DNA of 7,926 bases. It comes from Methanobacteriota archaeon (GTDB lineage Archaea; Thermoplasmatota; JASEFT01; JAUWIS01). Location: assembly GCA_030605245.1 (NCBI GenBank), contig JAUWIS010000033.1, forward strand, positions 1 to 7,926, in the 5' to 3' direction. Every line of letters begins with the position of its first letter. Within the stretch, counting starts at the first letter, position 1. Position numbers and translations under genes: made by a program. The notes under the pieces were generated by a model. That model searched no databases and was not told where the DNA came from. It saw nothing but the letters and a program-made list of their open reading frames with translations. This document shows, piece after piece, positions 1 to 4,246 of this stretch.

Positions 1-18
1 AATCCCTAACTACCTCTT
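1..18 (-). other. probable start of a T-loop intron in tRNA-Ala
   Basis: After T-stem GTGGG and TTCAAA (24-19) the sequence does not give the expected T60 and CCCAC. The break falls at position 59/60, the same place as the T-loop intron of tRNA-Leu in this window. The rest of the intron and the 3' exon would lie beyond position 1. The inference rests on 18 visible bases. Confidence 0.55.
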
Positions 19-40
19 TTTGAACCCACGGCCTCCGCCT

Positions 41-90
41 CTGTTGTCCGCAGAGCAAACTGTAGAGAGATGGAGTTTGCTCCAGCAAAT
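41..90 (-). other. tRNA-Ala intron at 37/38 (about 50 nt)
   Basis: The insertion lies between A37 (91) and A38 (40). Inside it, TGCGGA can pair with the anticodon loop TTCGCA, as archaeal introns often do. It also holds a small hairpin TTTGC-TGGA-GCAAA (89-76). A textbook bulge-helix-bulge is not perfect here, so the exact cut sites are uncertain by a base or two. Confidence 0.7.
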
Positions 91-150
91 TGCGAAGACG
101 GCGATCTTCCACTGATCTATGGGCCCGCGTATTCTATGTATCGTTAATGG

Positions 151-200
151 TATATGTAAAAGGATATATAGATTTAATGATTTCACAACATAACATTAAA
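151..200. promoter_or_regulatory. divergent promoter region, tRNA-Ala and KaiC-like gene
   Basis: AT-rich stretch between the divergent tRNA-Ala and the ATPase. On the minus strand, TTTACATATA (160-151) is centred about 29 nt before the tRNA 5' end and fits a TATA box. On the plus strand, candidate boxes are ATATATAG (164-171) and ATTAAAG (194-200). The latter is about 30 nt before the ATG and would give a leaderless mRNA. No start site can be proven from sequence alone. Confidence 0.4.
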
Positions 201-226
201 GTAAGAATAATGAGATATCCTATCAA

Positions 227-907
227 ATGATAAAAAGAATAGAAACAGGGATATCAGGACTGGATGAATTAATACAGGGAGGTTTTCCAGAATCATCAGT
301 AATATATATTGCCGGTGATGCAGGGACAGGGAAAACAACCTTGGGGATGCAATTCCTGTTCCATGGCGCAAAAAAAGGGGAAAAAGGATTGTATGTTACA
401 GGTATATCTGAAGCTATAACAAACATAAAAAAGTTCATGTCAAACTACTCTTTTTATGATGAGAAATATATAGAGGATGGAACCATAAATTTTTGGGATC
501 TTGCAACCGTAATAACACCTGATTTTCCTGAGAGAGGGTTAAAAAACATTGATGCCATCACCAGGGATGTGAAACCAAAAAGGGTGATTATAGATCCATT
601 ACCTGAATCATATTTGTTTAACTCTGTTCTGGATTACAGAAGGTTTCTTTATAAATTGTTTGGGATTTTAAAAAATCTGGATACATGTGTCGTGGCTATA
701 GGTGAAAAAAGAAATACTTTGGGTATAGAGAGCTACATGACCGATGGCGCCATTCAGCTTTCTTTGAAACCGCTGGAAAATCCCCTTATGTACAGAAATT
801 TAGTGCAGATAAAAAAGATGAGGGGGACAAATCATACAAAGGAAATTTTGGCTATGGAAATAACAGAGGATGGATTAAAAATTTTTAGGGTTGGAAGAGT
901 TCTATAG
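227..907 (+). CDS. single-domain KaiC-like / RAD55-family ATPase
   Basis: 226 residues forming one RecA-fold KaiC domain. The N-terminus has the family signature ETGISGLDELIQGGFP (residues 6-21). Walker A GDAGTGKTT is at 30-38, Walker B ends in D123 (RVIIDP), and the C-terminal segment QIKKMRGTNHTKEILAMEI is typical of KaiC domains. The usual pair of glutamates after the first helix is not present: the aligned residues are I60-S61, with one Glu at 62, so hydrolysis may be weak or altered. Relatives in archaea are signalling or regulatory ATPases, often of unknown target; this is not a clock KaiC, which has two domains. No clear ribosome binding site precedes the ATG, so the mRNA may be leaderless. 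The gene stands alone between two intron-bearing tRNA genes. The family call is firm and the function unknown. Confidence 0.9.
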   Translation: MIKRIETGISGLDELIQGGFPESSVIYIAGDAGTGKTTLGMQFLFHGAKKGEKGLYVTGISEAITNIKKFMSNYSFYDEKYIEDGTINFWDLATVITPDFPERGLKNIDAITRDVKPKRVIIDPLPESYLFNSVLDYRRFLYKLFGILKNLDTCVVAIGEKRNTLGIESYMTDGAIQLSLKPLENPLMYRNLVQIKKMRGTNHTKEILAMEITEDGLKIFRVGRVL

Positions 908-912
908 TAAGA

Positions 913-921
913 TTAAATATT
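913..921 (+). promoter_or_regulatory. TATA-box candidate for tRNA-Ile
   Basis: TTAAATATT lies about 40 nt before the mature tRNA 5' end and just after the ATPase stop codon. Transcription from it would start near 943 and leave a short leader for RNase P. Confidence 0.45.
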
Positions 922-957
922 ACCAAACACATTACTAAAGATTTGCTAAGAATAGGG

Positions 958-1200
958 GGGCCCGTAGCTTAGCCTGGTGGAGCGCCCGGCTGATAACAGC
1001 CTTTTCTCTTTTCTTTACAAGAAAAGAGAAAATGTCTGGCGAAAAGAGAAAAGAATGGCGGTTGCTTTGCAACCGCCTATGCCTACTCCCAGTAGGAAGT
1101 TTTTCTTTTTTTCCGCCAACGCTTTTCTTCTTTTTTTACAAAAAGAAGAAAAGGATGAACGGATACCGGGAGGTCAGGAGTCCAAATCTCCTCGGGCCCA
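958..1200 (+). tRNA. tRNA-Ile(GAT) with a 169-nt intron
   Basis: Exon 1 is 958-995 and exon 2 is 1165-1200, giving a 74-nt mature tRNA. Acceptor GGGCCCG (958-964) pairs with CGGGCCC (1193-1199), with discriminator A1200 and no encoded CCA. The D arm has GG18-19, the anticodon stem is CCCGG/CCGGG, the loop is CTGATAA and the anticodon GAT is at 992-994. T stem AGGAG/CTCCT encloses loop TCCAAAT. The loop has C where nearly all tRNAs have T55 (modified to pseudouridine); every other position looks functional. The intron sits at the canonical 37/38 site. Upstream is a TATA-like TTAAATATT; downstream is a hairpin element and a T-rich tract. Confidence 0.95.
996..1164 (+). other. structured intron of tRNA-Ile (37/38)
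   Basis: 169 nt with a multi-hairpin plan. Hairpin A: perfect 14-bp stem TTTTCTCTTTTCTT (1002-1015), loop TAC, complement 1019-1032. Linker TGTCT. Stem B: GGCG plus a purine run (1038-1055) against a T-rich run ending CCGCC (to 1117). Inside B are hairpin C, 9 bp, GGCGGTTGC-TTT-GCAACCGCC (1057-1077), and hairpin D, CCTAC-TCCCA-GTAGG (1082-1096). Hairpin E: perfect 14-bp stem CTTTTCTTCTTTTT (1122-1135) with complement 1140-1153. At the ends, CTG and CGG can form the short central helix of a splice motif, placing the cuts at 995/996 and 1164/1165. It carries no homing-endonuclease reading frame. Confidence 0.85.
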
Positions 1201-1270
1201 TTTTCACGAGTGAGTGAAAGGAATGAGTGAAAATGCGAGGGATTTCAGTTAGGAAATTCCGAAGCATTTT
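1199..1270 (+). repeat. tRNA 3'-flank hairpin element, copy 1
   Basis: Two stems overlap. Stem I is CATTTTCAC (1199-1207) with GTGAAAATG (1227-1235) around a GAG-rich loop. Stem II is AAAATGC (1230-1236) with GCATTTT (1264-1270), then an internal loop GA/GAA, then GGGATTTC (1239-1246) with GAAATTCC (1253-1260). The strand 1230-1235 is claimed by both stems, so they exclude each other in part. A second copy with compensating base changes follows tRNA-Leu. Confidence 0.7.
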
Positions 1271-1276
1271 TGTTTT
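1264..1276 (+). terminator. T-rich terminator candidate after tRNA-Ile
   Basis: GCATTTTTGTTTT follows the flank hairpin on the plus strand. Archaeal RNA polymerase stops at T runs, so this is a plausible end for the pre-tRNA. It overlaps the last codons of the convergent small membrane protein gene. Confidence 0.45.
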
Positions 1277-1466
1277 ATCCTCTTTTGCATAATTTTATAG
1301 AATTCAACATCAGTATGTCAACTATTAGAAAAGAAAAAAACAGGATTATGCCAATTCTAAGTGAGCCATAATTTGTGGCGCTTGACCAGAAAAAAAGGAA
1401 GCAGACCAATACCTGAAAGATAAGTGCAAGAAGCACGGTACATAATTCAATTTTTGTTTTATTCAT
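1275..1466 (-). CDS. small two-helix membrane protein, hypothetical
   Basis: 63 residues. A short charged start (MNKTKIE) precedes two hydrophobic segments, about residues 8-27 and 38-54, separated by a short polar turn, and the tail ends KLCKRG. It begins four bases after the stop codon of the dolichol-kinase-like gene and is probably co-transcribed with it. No family is recognised. The close spacing, AT content and membrane topology support a real gene, possibly a partner of the membrane kinase. It could also be a fast-evolving orphan with no related role. Confidence 0.6.
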   Translation of the reverse strand: MNKTKIELCTVLLALIFQVLVCFLFFWSSATNYGSLRIGIILFFSFLIVDILMLNSIKLCKRG

Positions 1467-1470
1467 GTTA

Positions 1471-2082
1471 TCACATCGGAAACGGTATTATTAATATTTC
1501 AGGTAATATGATTATGGTAAGCAGAGTCAAAATATAAATAACAATTGCGGGTATTATCGGCATCAGAAAATCATCATCAACTTTTTTGGTTTTTATTCGC
1601 TCAGCACCAACCGCAAGTAAAGCAGTAAACAATGCAATATACATAGAATAATTAAATATGAAAAATATGCAAAAACAAACAGTGATACCAGTTAGCACAG
1701 ATAAGACATGATTTTTATCTCTGATCTCCCCGATTAATGGGTCAGCAATGCACACTATGAGAATACAGGGTCCTGCTATCTGCTGAGGAAAAAAAAGAAG
1801 AAGTGCGGATATGCTTATGCCGAACCAGATGTACGCGCCAATCCTGCCTGCTTCATAGGATCTGAATGGAAAAAGAAAACCTCTGTCCAGTTTGCAGGTT
1901 AATCGCAGAACCTCAACAACTACTGTAGAGATAAGGATTGTAAGTACTACAACAATTTTTAGGATATGAATCCACAAAACATTATCAGGGTAAAGATAGT
2001 ATACAAGGGCACAGGCACCACTTACATGAATCATCCTTCTAAACCAGTGAGAGCTTGGTTTGATATCATCTGCTTTCATCAT
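1471..2082 (-). CDS. dolichol kinase / CTP-dependent lipid kinase-like membrane protein
   Basis: 203 residues with about seven membrane helices. It resembles the SEC59/DGK1/VTE5 group, which phosphorylates polyprenols, diacylglycerol or phytol using CTP. Supporting motifs in order are FRRMIHVSG (14-22), FRSYEAGRIGAY (73-84) preceding a helix, ADPLIGEIR (113-121) in place of the usual GDxxA loop, AERIKTKKVDDDFLMP (160-175), which matches the family's late DDN-x-x-x-P motif, and a final hydrophobic pair. In archaea a likely substrate is a polyprenol or another isoprenoid alcohol, but this is inferred. The start is taken at the MM at 2082, preceded by GGATGAC; an alternative Met lies at 2091. 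The open frame continues upstream through the hairpin array, but that extension has no protein character. It is followed by the small membrane protein gene. Confidence 0.75.
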   Translation of the reverse strand: MMKADDIKPSSHWFRRMIHVSGACALVYYLYPDNVLWIHILKIVVVLTILISTVVVEVLRLTCKLDRGFLFPFRSYEAGRIGAYIWFGISISALLLFFPQQIAGPCILIVCIADPLIGEIRDKNHVLSVLTGITVCFCIFFIFNYSMYIALFTALLAVGAERIKTKKVDDDFLMPIIPAIVIYILTLLTIIILPEILIIPFPM

Positions 2083-2097
2083 TTTTGTCATCCTTTT

Positions 2098-2160
2098 TAT
2101 AAGATTTAAATATATGGATATGATAAAATATATCTTATATATTGACATTATACATTTGGT
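2098..2160. promoter_or_regulatory. divergent promoter region between lipid-kinase gene and hairpin array/tRNA-Leu
   Basis: Very AT-rich. ATATATTTAAAT (minus strand, about 2115-2104) is centred some 27 nt from the kinase start and fits a TATA box. On the plus strand, TTTAAATATAT (2105-2115) or AAATATATCTTATATAT (2126-2142) could fire towards tRNA-Leu, more than 200 nt upstream of it. No TATA box is visible closer to the tRNA. Confidence 0.45.
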
Positions 2161-2164
2161 CACA

Positions 2165-2365
2165 AAGTTTGAATAGCAAACTTGGATAGGAATTTGTGAA
2201 ACAAATTCCTCTCGCTCGAAAAAATTTCTGAAAGAAATTTTTGCTCTCTGTGGGGAAAAACTTTGTTTTTCCCCACGCTCGCAAATTTTTTGCGTAGCAA
2301 AAAATTTGCTCGTGCATAGGAAAACCAAGATTTTCCTATTCTCTCGAGATTGCCAATGCAATCTC
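2165..2365 (+). repeat. tandem array of seven unlike hairpins upstream of tRNA-Leu
   Basis: Hairpins start about every 30 nt: AAGTTTG/CAAACTT (2165-2183); AGGAATTTGT-GAA-ACAAATTCCT (2188-2210); AAAAATTTCT/AGAAATTTTT, loop GAA (2220-2242); a 12-bp stem GTGGGGAAAAAC, loop TTT (2250-2276); a 13-bp stem GCAAATTTTTTGC, loop GTA (2281-2309); ATAGGAAAA/TTTTCCTAT (2316-2339); GAGATTGC-CAAT-GCAATCTC (2346-2365). Most stems are perfect and many have three-base loops. The stem sequences are unrelated. The spacers are alike: CTCGCTCG, GCTCTCT, CTCGTGC, TCTCTC, TCTCGAT. The array runs directly into the tRNA. Biological role is unknown. Confidence 0.85.
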
Positions 2366-2394
2366 TCGATGCGGGGGTAGCCAAGCCTGGTCAA

Positions 2395-2564
2395 AAGCCC
2401 TTTCTCTTTTCTTGTTCAAGAAAAGAGAAAGCGACTTGCGGAAAGAGAAAAGAATGGCAATTTGCCAAGGGCAAATCGCTAGACCAACTGAAAAGTCAGT
2501 TATTCTTTTTCTTTGACCGCCAGATGACTTTCTTTTTCTTTAGAAAAAGAAAGGGGCTGGTCAA
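2395..2564 (+). other. D-loop intron of tRNA-Leu (about 170 nt)
   Basis: Same plan as the tRNA-Ile intron. Hairpin A: 13 bp, TTTCTCTTTTCTT (2401-2413) with 2418-2430. Stem B: GCGG plus purines (2438-2455) with ATTC plus T-rich run to ACCGC (2502-2520). Inside it are hairpin C, ATTTGCC-AAG-GGCAAAT (2460-2476), and hairpin D, AACTGA-AAAG-TCAGTT (2486-2501). Hairpin E: 11 bp, CTTTCTTTTTC (2528-2538) with 2543-2553. The ends pair as TGGTC with GGTCA, followed by AGCCC with GGGCT and a three-A bulge, a good bulge-helix-bulge. The 8-base repeat CTGGTCAA (2387-2394 and 2557-2564) leaves the exact boundary ambiguous. Confidence 0.85.
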
Positions 2565-2580
2565 CGGCTACAGACTCAAG

Positions 2581-2627
2581 ATTTTTATCCTGATAGTGAT
2601 AAAAATACAAAATCTCTGATTAGGGCA
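2581..2627 (+). other. anticodon-loop intron of tRNA-Leu (37/38, 47 nt)
   Basis: It sits between G37 (2580) and A38 (2628). It contains the perfect hairpin TTTTTATC-loop-GATAAAAA. Outer anticodon stem ACAGA/TCTGT, CTC facing GGG and a CAA bulge resemble the canonical splice motif. It is unrelated in sequence and size to the two other introns of this gene. Confidence 0.85.
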
Positions 2628-2658
2628 ATCTGTTCCAGAAGTGGTTCACCGGTTCGAA

Positions 2659-2776
2659 TCAGCCTTTTTCTTTTCTCTAAGAGAGAAAAGAAAAATGTCT
2701 GGCGAAAAAGAAAAGAGAGGAGGGGTTGCATAGCAACTCCTCAATTCTCTTTCTTGAACGCTAGGGCTGTTGAAAA
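2659..2776 (+). other. T-loop intron of tRNA-Leu (59/60, 118 nt)
   Basis: It sits between A59 (2658) and T60 (2777). The ends form a bulge-helix-bulge: outer ACCGG/CCGGT, central TTCG/TGAA, two AAT bulges, inner CAGCC/GGCTG. Inside are hairpin A, 14 bp, TTTTTCTTTTCTCT (2665-2678) with 2682-2695; the TGTCTGGCG linker (2696-2704), also found in the tRNA-Ile intron; stem B, purine run against CTCTTTCTTGAACGC; and hairpin C, GTTGC-ATA-GCAAC (2725-2737), extended by GAGGA/TCCTC. Hairpins D and E are missing, so this is a shortened member of the same family. Confidence 0.85.
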
Positions 2777-2789
2777 TCCGGTCCCCCGC

Positions 2790-2891
2790 ATTTTTGCGAA
2801 CGAGCATTAGCGAGTAAGCAAAAATACGAGGAATTTACAAATGAAACAAGTAAATTCCGAAGTATTCACAAATTTGCATAGCAAATTTGTG
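2790..2891 (+). repeat. tRNA 3'-flank hairpin element, copy 2
   Basis: Stem I is ATTTTTGC (2790-2797) with GCAAAAAT (2818-2825) around a loop with GAACGAG and GCGAG. Stem II is AATAC (2823-2827) with GTATT (2862-2866), internal loop GA/GAA, then GGAATTTAC (2830-2838) with GTAAATTCC (2850-2858). A further perfect 11-bp hairpin CACAAATTTGC-ATA-GCAAATTTGTG follows (2867-2891). Compared with copy 1 after tRNA-Ile, the stems keep pairing while bases change (AATGC/GCATT against AATAC/GTATT) and the GA/GAA loop is kept. Confidence 0.75.
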
Positions 2892-2953
2892 TAAATTATA
2901 AGCGAAGGAGTAAAAATAGGAGAAATATATACTATAGCCTCTTTTAATGCAAA

Positions 2954-2963
2954 CTTATAAGAT
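2954..2963 (+). promoter_or_regulatory. TATA-box candidate for mptA-archease
   Basis: CTTATAAGAT is centred 29 nt before the ATG at 2987, which has no ribosome binding site. This suggests a leaderless transcript. Confidence 0.5.
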
Positions 2964-2986
2964 AAAATAATGTGTTTAATCTTTTT

Positions 2987-3835
2987 ATGATTGATGTTCA
3001 GGAAAGAAAACCCAAGCACGCATTCAAACTGACAAGGGTTGGTGTAATCGGCATAAAAAAACTGGTGTCTGTTGAAAGAGGTGGTAAGACAACAATACTC
3101 GCACCAATAATCGATGCGTTTGTTGATCTGCCTTCAACAAAAAAAGGCTCCCATATGTCACGTAATCTTGAGGCAATCAATGAGATAATTGATAACTCTG
3201 TCAGAAAACCTGTTAAAGGAATTGAAAACCTTTGCGCATGTATTGCAAAAAACTTGTTAGACAAGCACACCTATGCGAACTATGCTGAGGTTGGCATGAA
3301 ATCGGATTATTTCATGGAAAGGAAACTGCCATCAGGAAATAAAACTATGGAAAACTATGAAATAATTGGGAAAGCGGCAGTTAAAAGAAATAAGGAAGTA
3401 AAAAAATCTGTTGGCGTGAAGGTTGTAGGGATGGCAGCATGTCCCTGTGCAGCCGAAACAGTGAGATCAATTTTGAAATCAAAAAAATCTGGGATTACAC
3501 ATAATCAAAGAAACATTACATCACTCATGATTGAGGTCCCTGAAAAATATGATGTTGAAGCACATGATTTGATAAAGATTGTTGAGTCCTCATTTTCATC
3601 CCCAACATATGAAACACTTAAAAGAAATGATGAGGCAAGAATTGTTATAAATGCGCATAAAAACCCGAAATTTGTTGAGGACATAGTTAGAGAAGTCCTT
3701 TCAAAGGTTCTTGAGAAATATAAAAAGCTACCTGGTGATGTTCTTGTAACTGTTAGATCTGAGTCTGAGGAATCAATACACAAACACAACGCATTTGCTG
3801 AGCGTGTTACAACACTTGGTGAGTTGAGGGAATGA
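2987..3835 (+). CDS. mptA: GTP cyclohydrolase MptA (GCYH-IB type)
   Basis: 282 residues from the ATG at 2987. It converts GTP to the cyclic phosphate of dihydroneopterin, the first step of tetrahydromethanopterin synthesis in methanogens and relatives, and feeds other archaeal pterin/deazapurine routes. Family marks are DVQERKP and LTRVGV near the start, FVDLPSTKKGSHMSRN (45-60), the metal-site CPC (152-154), THNQR (171-175) and ESIHKHNAFAE (262-272) near the end. Length is normal for the family. A GTG codon at 2972 would add five residues with no family support. The stop overlaps the archease start (ATGA), so the two are translationally coupled, although no functional link between them is known. 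Confidence 0.93.
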   Translation: MIDVQERKPKHAFKLTRVGVIGIKKLVSVERGGKTTILAPIIDAFVDLPSTKKGSHMSRNLEAINEIIDNSVRKPVKGIENLCACIAKNLLDKHTYANYAEVGMKSDYFMERKLPSGNKTMENYEIIGKAAVKRNKEVKKSVGVKVVGMAACPCAAETVRSILKSKKSGITHNQRNITSLMIEVPEKYDVEAHDLIKIVESSFSSPTYETLKRNDEARIVINAHKNPKFVEDIVREVLSKVLEKYKKLPGDVLVTVRSESEESIHKHNAFAERVTTLGELRE

Positions 3836-4245
3836 AAAAATATGATATTATAGAGCATACTGCGGACATAGGAATAAAAGCGTATGGTAAAAATTTGTCT
3901 GAATGTTTTGAGAATGCTGCTGTTGGGATGTTTGACATAATATCGGATACAAAAAAGATAAAACCTGTTGGCGAGTATGAAATCATGCTTAAATCTGATA
4001 CTGTTGAGGAACTGCTTGTTGACTGGCTCTCAAAACTTCTCACAGTTTCTGATATTAACAATTTTTTATTTGGAAAGTTTGATGTATCTGTTGATGAAGA
4101 AAAATGTGAGTTAAATGCAAGGGTTTATGGTGAAAATTTTGATTCTGAACGACATACTGTTGGCAAGGAAATAAAAGCAGTAACCTATCATATACTTGAG
4201 GCCAACAAAGAAGATGGTTATGTTCAGGTGCTTTTTGACATATAA
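3832..4245 (+). CDS. archease, RtcB activator
   Basis: 137 residues, full length for the family. Archease promotes guanylylation and turnover of the RtcB RNA ligase and broadens its nucleotide use. Seen here are HTADIGI (9-15), containing the metal-binding Asp, VDWLSKLL (63-70), EIKAVTYH (113-120) and the C-terminal VLFDI, ending in the conserved Asp136. Its ATG overlaps the mptA stop. Its partner rtcB lies 619 bases downstream on the same strand, separated by the oppositely oriented toxin-antitoxin pair. In many archaea archease and rtcB are direct neighbours, so that pair may have been inserted between them. The 3' end is only one base from the convergent antitoxin stop. Confidence 0.93.
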   Translation: MKKYDIIEHTADIGIKAYGKNLSECFENAAVGMFDIISDTKKIKPVGEYEIMLKSDTVEELLVDWLSKLLTVSDINNFLFGKFDVSVDEEKCELNARVYGENFDSERHTVGKEIKAVTYHILEANKEDGYVQVLFDI

Positions 4246-4246
4246 A

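Larger units (their letters stand above)
1..126 (-). tRNA. tRNA-Ala(CGC), 3' end cut by window edge, with introns
   Basis: Read on the minus strand from 126. Acceptor 5' strand GGGCCCA (126-120), TA, D arm GATC-AGTGGAA-GATC (117-103), G, anticodon stem CCGTC (101-97) and loop TTCGCA (96-91) with anticodon CGC. After an intron, A38 (40) is followed by GGCGG (39-35), which pairs with CCGTC using one G-U. The variable loop AGGCC and T stem GTGGG plus TTCAAA follow down to about position 19. Instead of the expected T60 and CCCAC, the sequence continues AAGAGGTAG, so the T arm is interrupted as well. The missing 3' half and the G3:U70 identity pair lie outside the window. The body matches archaeal tRNA-Ala(CGC) well. 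No other isoacceptor fits the anticodon stem as well. Confidence 0.85.
2371..2790 (+). tRNA. tRNA-Leu(CAA) interrupted by three introns
   Basis: Four exons join to an 85-nt tRNA: 2371-2394, 2565-2580, 2628-2658 and 2777-2790. Acceptor GCGGGGG (2371-2377) pairs with CCCCCGC (2783-2789), discriminator A2790, no CCA encoded. D stem GCC/GGC (2380-2382, 2566-2568) has the Leu-type loop with GG. Anticodon stem ACAGA/TCTGT encloses loop CTCAAGA with anticodon CAA (2577-2579). A long variable arm with CCA/TGG confirms class II. T stem ACCGG/CCGGT (2648-2652, 2778-2782) holds TTCGAA plus T60. All stems are perfectly paired once the introns are removed, and this argues strongly that the gene is functional. 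No promoter is evident within 100 nt upstream, so the hairpin array may be part of the primary transcript. Confidence 0.92.

Noticed and set aside
977..1213. Open reading frames through the tRNA-Ile intron (977-1213 and 1032-1217)
   Set aside because: They overlap the tRNA exons and translate simple purine/pyrimidine hairpins; no protein character and no start signals.
1230..1270. Kink-turn in the 3'-flank element
   Set aside because: The GA/GAA internal loop hints at tandem G-A pairs, but the three-base bulge of a standard kink-turn is missing.
2165..2365. CRISPR array
   Set aside because: Units share shape but not sequence; there are no identical repeats and no cas genes.
2083..2394. N-terminal extension of the lipid-kinase-like protein through the hairpin array
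   Set aside because: The extra residues come from inverted repeats and part of tRNA-Leu; the family-like part starts near 2082.
2350..2619. Open reading frame across tRNA-Leu
   Set aside because: It runs through tRNA exons and hairpin stems; an artefact of low-complexity sequence.
996..2776. Group I/II introns or homing endonucleases
   Set aside because: No catalytic-core features and no LAGLIDADG or other endonuclease frame; ends fit bulge-helix-bulge splicing.
958..2790. tRNAs broken by MITE-type insertions (pseudogenes)
   Set aside because: Insert borders fall at known intron positions, splice motifs can be drawn, and every mature stem pairs fully. Proof would need RNA data.
2972..2986. 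GTG start for mptA
   Set aside because: It adds five residues not seen in the family, and the ATG at 2987 suits the TATA spacing.
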